Part shown: positions 4,387 to 7,554 of the stretch, one piece after another
Layout of the letters: each line of letters starts with the position of its first letter
Numbering within the stretch: position 1 is the first letter of the stretch
Assembly (NCBI GenBank): GCA_016182435.1
Contig: JACPGN010000104.1
Coordinates: 1-7,554, forward strand
Direction of reading: 5' to 3'
From: Lentisphaerota bacterium
GTDB taxonomy: Bacteria; Verrucomicrobiota; Kiritimatiellia; JAAZAB01
DNA: 7,554 nt
Program-made: the position numbers and the translations under genes
Notes under the pieces: generated by a model
Told to the model about the DNA's origin: nothing
The model's input: only the letters and a program-made list of their open reading frames with translations
Database searches by the model: none

Positions 4387-5097
4387 GAGGCGAGCGCAAA
4401 ACGAACAGGTAATAAGCGTTTCGGAGTGTTTGACGTCTTGAAGTATATGGGGCGGCAAGGTCATATGGCATCCGCCGCAGGCATTAAGTCGTTTGCCCTC
4501 TATGCTTACCAGGGCCGCATCCCGGCGATTTTCCATAACACGGGTATAGTGGGTCAGCCAGTCGGCGGGGATGCCGGAGGCCAGGCCTTGCCGGTCATGG
4601 GCAAGCTGTTGCATTTCGGCTTCCAGGTTTTTACGGCGCTCATCCAATTGCCGGCATTCGCCGCGCATGGTTTCTTCCGCTCCGCCAACTTTAGCTTTCC
4701 AACTGTCGGCCTCGCGCTGGGAGAGTTCGGCCGACTCCATAAGCTCGATCTCGCGATCTTCCAGCGACCTGACTTTTTCCTGCAGGGCGCCGATCTCTTT
4801 ATTCAGAACCTTAAATTCCTCGTTGGACTTGATTTGAAACTGTTGCTCGCGCAATTTAGCGACCTGCTGGCGGATGGTTTCAATTTCGACCTCCGCGTTC
4901 TTGATGGCCGCCAGGCAGGTCTTATGCGTTGCTTGAGCCTTTTCCAGTGCCGAGCGCTGGTCAGTCAACTTGCCTTCGGCGCTCTGCTTCCGGTTGGGAA
5001 TTTCGCTCAATTCCTGCTGGCAGCGCGCCATGTGGCAATCGCGCTCCTGGACAATTAGCAACTGGTCAATGATGCCGCGGACCGTTTGTTTATCCAT
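4369..5097 (-). CDS. Coiled-coil protein with C4 zinc ribbon (CT398-like)
   Basis: 242 aa. Residues about 20-170 are a long, charged, heptad-rich helix region predicted to form an antiparallel coiled coil. The KSNEEFKVLNKEIGALQ segment (about 90-106) is typical of this family. The C-terminus carries a zinc ribbon: Cys207-GG-Cys210 and Cys231-SF-Cys234, separated by PPHILQDVKHSE. The family is widespread in bacteria and includes chlamydial CT398; its members are described as adaptor or scaffold proteins rather than enzymes, and the biochemical role here is unknown. The start at 5097 follows an A/T-rich stretch without a clear ribosome site. The gene runs straight into rnpB, whose promoter lies in its last codons. 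Association of this gene type with rnpB is, from general knowledge, recurrent in bacterial genomes. Confidence 0.85.
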   Translation of the reverse strand: MDKQTVRGIIDQLLIVQERDCHMARCQQELSEIPNRKQSAEGKLTDQRSALEKAQATHKTCLAAIKNAEVEIETIRQQVAKLREQQFQIKSNEEFKVLNKEIGALQEKVRSLEDREIELMESAELSQREADSWKAKVGGAEETMRGECRQLDERRKNLEAEMQQLAHDRQGLASGIPADWLTHYTRVMENRRDAALVSIEGKRLNACGGCHMTLPPHILQDVKHSETLITCSFCARLLYWPG

Positions 5098-5120
5098 AAA
5101 AAGTAAAGCAGTTTTATTAC

Positions 5121-5216
5121 CACGGATGACACGGATAGCACGGATTTCTTAGCCTGTCCCGCAACTTGGCGGGCGGGAACAATTTCCTCGTATCAGTGTG
5201 ATCAGTGTAATCCGTG
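5121..5216. repeat. Inverted repeat built of 9-bp tandem units
   Basis: The left arm is three 9-base units: CACGGATGA, CACGGATAG and CACGGATTT (5121-5147). The right arm reads, on the opposite strand, CACGGATTA, CACTGATCA and CACTGATAC (5216-5190), so the arms are imperfect inverted copies with the same period. A further palindrome, TCCCGC (5157-5162) with GCGGG (5169-5173), lies between. It fills the spacer between the large secreted-protein gene and the zinc-ribbon gene and may affect transcript ends, but no T-run terminator is seen. Confidence 0.65.
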
Positions 5217-5247
5217 GTGAGTAGTTATAAATAGTTTTGAAAATGGC

Positions 5248-7554
5248 TTAATTCCCAATCGGTCGGTAGCCGGGACCCCCCCAGAAATCAGCCAAGGTTA
5301 TGACGCTTCCTGCCAGTGTCCGGATATACCATAATCCGGTTGTCTGGTCATACACGGCCAGGTCCCATTGGCCATCGCCGTCATAGTCGCCCATCACCGG
5401 CTCAAGCCCCTGGCCGCCCCACGAAATGCCCGCTCCTAAAATCCGGCCATCCAGCGCGAGGATGGACCACTGCCCGGTCGAAAGCTGATAAAGAGCAAGA
5501 TCCCATCGTCCATCGCCATCATAATCGCCGGCCACCGGCTGATATCCCGACCCACCCCACGCCGCTCCGGACACCAGCAACTGACCGTTCAGCGCTTGGA
5601 TGTACCACAAACCAGTTGTTTCCTGGTACACGGCCAAGTCCCATTGGCCATTGCCGTCATAATCGCCTATTACCGGGGAATAGCCCGTGCCACCCCAGTT
5701 CCATTGGACCAAGCCGCCATTTTTCCGTAACACGTACCAGCGGCCGCTCGTTTCATGGTATACCGAGGCCTCGGCCTGCCCTACCCCTTCATAGTCGGCC
5801 GCCAGCGCGGAATAGCCCGCCCCGCCAAAGACCCCGCTCCCCCGGGTATCTCCACTGCCGGAATACAAGACCTGCCAAAGTCCGCCGCCACTCTCAAAGG
5901 CGATTCCATCAGCTTTGCGGTCGCCATCCAAGTCGCCCAGGACCGGGCGGCTGGTTGCGCCAAAGAGATTGATTCCGGCGGCCAGCACGCGCCCATCCAC
6001 TGACCGCACACTCCAGGTCCCGCCCCGATAAACCCCCAGGTCTGACACCCCGTCCCCATCATAATCATTAAAAGCCTGGTAGTTCAGACTCCCGCTCACG
6101 CGCACCCGGACGACGCCTGGGCGCCCGGCAACGTTATCGGAGGGGTTTGCCTCCGCCAGCAACGACGGGGATTCCGGCAATACCCGCGCAAAAACGTAGT
6201 AATCTCCCTCGGTGCCCGGCGCCGCCAACTGATTAGCATCCACCCTGATAACCGTGTCGGCGCCCGCGGCCAGGGTTACACTATCGGAAACCTCGCCCAT
6301 CAGAATTTCGCTCCCGGCGCCGAACGCCGAATTCGTGGACATGAAAAATTCCATTCCTACGGCGCCGTTCGCGCCGGTCATATTTGCTCCGCCGGCATTG
6401 CCCATCCGGAACGATACAATCGCCGGCGAGCTGCCTACCCCTATCTGCGCCGGCAACAGCACCAGATCAGCGATCCACAGGTCCACGCCGGCCGTCGCGG
6501 CGTAACCGCTGTCCATCTCCGAAAAGCCCCCCGTCCCGGCCGCCAGGCTGCTGGCGCGCGCCCAATAATAATAGGTTGCCCCGGCAGTCACGTTTGCGTC
6601 ATCATAGGTTGGCGAACTGACCGCGGCGATCATAGTCGCCCCGCCGCCTGGCGGTGAAATCGCGCGCGCGCTCCGCCAGACCTCGTAGCTCGAAGCCGAT
6701 TCCACGGCATTCCAGCCGACCCGCACCTTGCCCACGTAAGCTCCATCGCTGGCGCTCAATCCCTGCGGCGGGCCGAAGGCATAGCCAATTTCCGCCACGC
6801 TCAGCTCGCTGCCGAACAAGCCGTTGGTTGCCGCCACGCGATATTCGTAGCGCGCGCCGGGCGTCACGGTCAGGTCTTCATACAACCCCACCGTTGTAAA
6901 ATAAACCGGCGTCAGAGCGCCGCCTTCAAGGCCGCGATACACCCGGTAGCCGGTGGCGCCATCCACCAGCGGCCAGGTCAGGCGCACCTTGTTAGTATAG
7001 GTTCCCTCGGTCGCAAAGAGGCCCCCCGGCGCGGCCAAGCCGCGGTAGCCGGTTTGCTGGTCGGCGCTTAGCGACCCCTCGCCCCGGTAAGAATTGAGCG
7101 CGCTGACCCAATAGTAGTAGCGCACTCCGGCCTGGGCCGAAGAATCGCTGAAGTTTGTCGCGAGCTCTTCGCCAATCGGTTCCGCCAGGGTAAAGTCAAC
7201 CGTCGTGGAACGATACACTTTGTAAGAGGCGGCGCCGGCGACCGCGTTCCAATTCACCAGCACCTGGTTGGTGAAAATTCCGTCACTGGCCGTTATCCCG
7301 GCAGGCGTGAGCGGCGCGACTATCTCAACCCGGACGACCATGGTTGAGCTGACCTGGACCGTTCCCGTCGGCCAGTAAGTGTTGCCCACATCCATGCCCG
7401 CCGAGTGCACAATGGCCGTATAAATCCCCGCGCCCAACGCCGAGAGGTCCAGGTAACTGATTTGAATTGTATCCGCCTGGCCGGAGTTTATGCCCCCGGT
7501 TATACTCAAGCTCTGAATCAACTCCGGCGTTCCATTGGAAGCGGCCACGGAATA
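5248..7554 (-). CDS. Large secreted modular protein: Fn3, CARDB and FG-GAP/VCBS-like repeats (N-terminus missing)
   Basis: Open to the right edge of the window, so only the last 768 residues are seen; the upstream start and signal peptide lie outside. Numbered from the first visible residue: about 1-77 is the end of a beta-sandwich repeat (GQADTIQISYLDLSALGAGIY), perhaps BACON-like; three fibronectin type III domains at about 83-170, 173-259 and 262-352 (each with W-x-x-V…SYKVYRS-type strands and YYYWV or YEYRV); a CARDB-like domain at about 356-487 (ending EANPSDNVAG); and six repeats of 44-46 residues at about 497-768. Five repeats keep the acidic loop DxDGxG or a close variant, as in calcium-binding FG-GAP/VCBS propeller blades; the third is degenerate (DYEGVGQAE). 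No transmembrane anchor, PEP-CTERM or other sorting tag is visible before the stop. Probably a cell-surface or exported adhesion or scaffold protein. The substrate is unknown. Confidence 0.85.
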   Translation of the reverse strand, partial: YSVAASNGTPELIQSLSITGGINSGQADTIQISYLDLSALGAGIYTAIVHSAGMDVGNTYWPTGTVQVSSTMVVRVEIVAPLTPAGITASDGIFTNQVLVNWNAVAGAASYKVYRSTTVDFTLAEPIGEELATNFSDSSAQAGVRYYYWVSALNSYRGEGSLSADQQTGYRGLAAPGGLFATEGTYTNKVRLTWPLVDGATGYRVYRGLEGGALTPVYFTTVGLYEDLTVTPGARYEYRVAATNGLFGSELSVAEIGYAFGPPQGLSASDGAYVGKVRVGWNAVESASSYEVWRSARAISPPGGGATMIAAVSSPTYDDANVTAGATYYYWARASSLAAGTGGFSEMDSGYAATAGVDLWIADLVLLPAQIGVGSSPAIVSFRMGNAGGANMTGANGAVGMEFFMSTNSAFGAGSEILMGEVSDSVTLAAGADTVIRVDANQLAAPGTEGDYYVFARVLPESPSLLAEANPSDNVAGRPGVVRVRVSGSLNYQAFNDYDGDGVSDLGVYRGGTWSVRSVDGRVLAAGINLFGATSRPVLGDLDGDRKADGIAFESGGGLWQVLYSGSGDTRGSGVFGGAGYSALAADYEGVGQAEASVYHETSGRWYVLRKNGGLVQWNWGGTGYSPVIGDYDGNGQWDLAVYQETTGLWYIQALNGQLLVSGAAWGGSGYQPVAGDYDGDGRWDLALYQLSTGQWSILALDGRILGAGISWGGQGLEPVMGDYDGDGQWDLAVYDQTTGLWYIRTLAGSVITLADFWGGPGYRPIGN

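Noticed and set aside
5316..5972. Plus-strand frame opposite the propeller repeats
   Set aside because: A periodic Pro/Arg/His-rich string results from reading the repeats on the wrong strand.

Overview
The window looks like a chromosomal piece of a GC-rich, Gram-negative bacterium with an outer membrane, probably from the PVC superphylum (Kiritimatiellota, Lentisphaerota or Verrucomicrobiota). The placement is an inference. It rests on a lepA-lepB pair whose signal peptidase has a long soluble N-terminus and a large insert between its catalytic Ser and Lys, a CT398-like coiled-coil/zinc-ribbon gene directly before rnpB, a type II secretion GspC, and a giant secreted Fn3/CARDB/FG-GAP-like protein. 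No gene here fixes the phylum alone.

Layout. Plus strand: 3' end of lepA (1-140), lepB signal peptidase I (193-1383), a repeat-packed spacer (1384-1635), and a small exported protein that is probably an outer-membrane beta-barrel (1636-2391). A second repeat-packed spacer of about 470 bases follows (2392-2864). The rest is on the minus strand, in transcription order: a very large secreted modular protein entering from the right edge (7554-5248), a zinc-ribbon coiled-coil protein (5097-4369), the RNase P RNA gene rnpB (4351-3802) with a recognisable promoter, and gspC (3797-2865), whose start codon almost touches the 3' end of rnpB.

The genes serve translation (LepA), protein export and secretion (signal peptidase, GspC, and two exported proteins that would be clients) and RNA processing (RNase P). 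No defence system, integrase, transposase gene, tRNA or CRISPR array is visible.

The most notable content is a set of short, GC-rich, palindromic repeat modules that fill the spacers and appear to have entered two essential genes. One carries an 84-nt, reading-frame-preserving insertion in lepB (387-470), marked by a 14/15 direct repeat. The other is a 94-nt insertion at the tip of helix P3 of RNase P RNA (4214-4307). The RNase P insertion is itself nested: a 31-nt double-hairpin module, also found alone at 1578-1608, sits in the loop of another palindrome that occurs without it at 2784-2846. This resembles in outline the Rickettsia palindromic elements, but the sequences here are unrelated as far as I can tell by eye. 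Whether the family is already described cannot be decided from the sequence alone.
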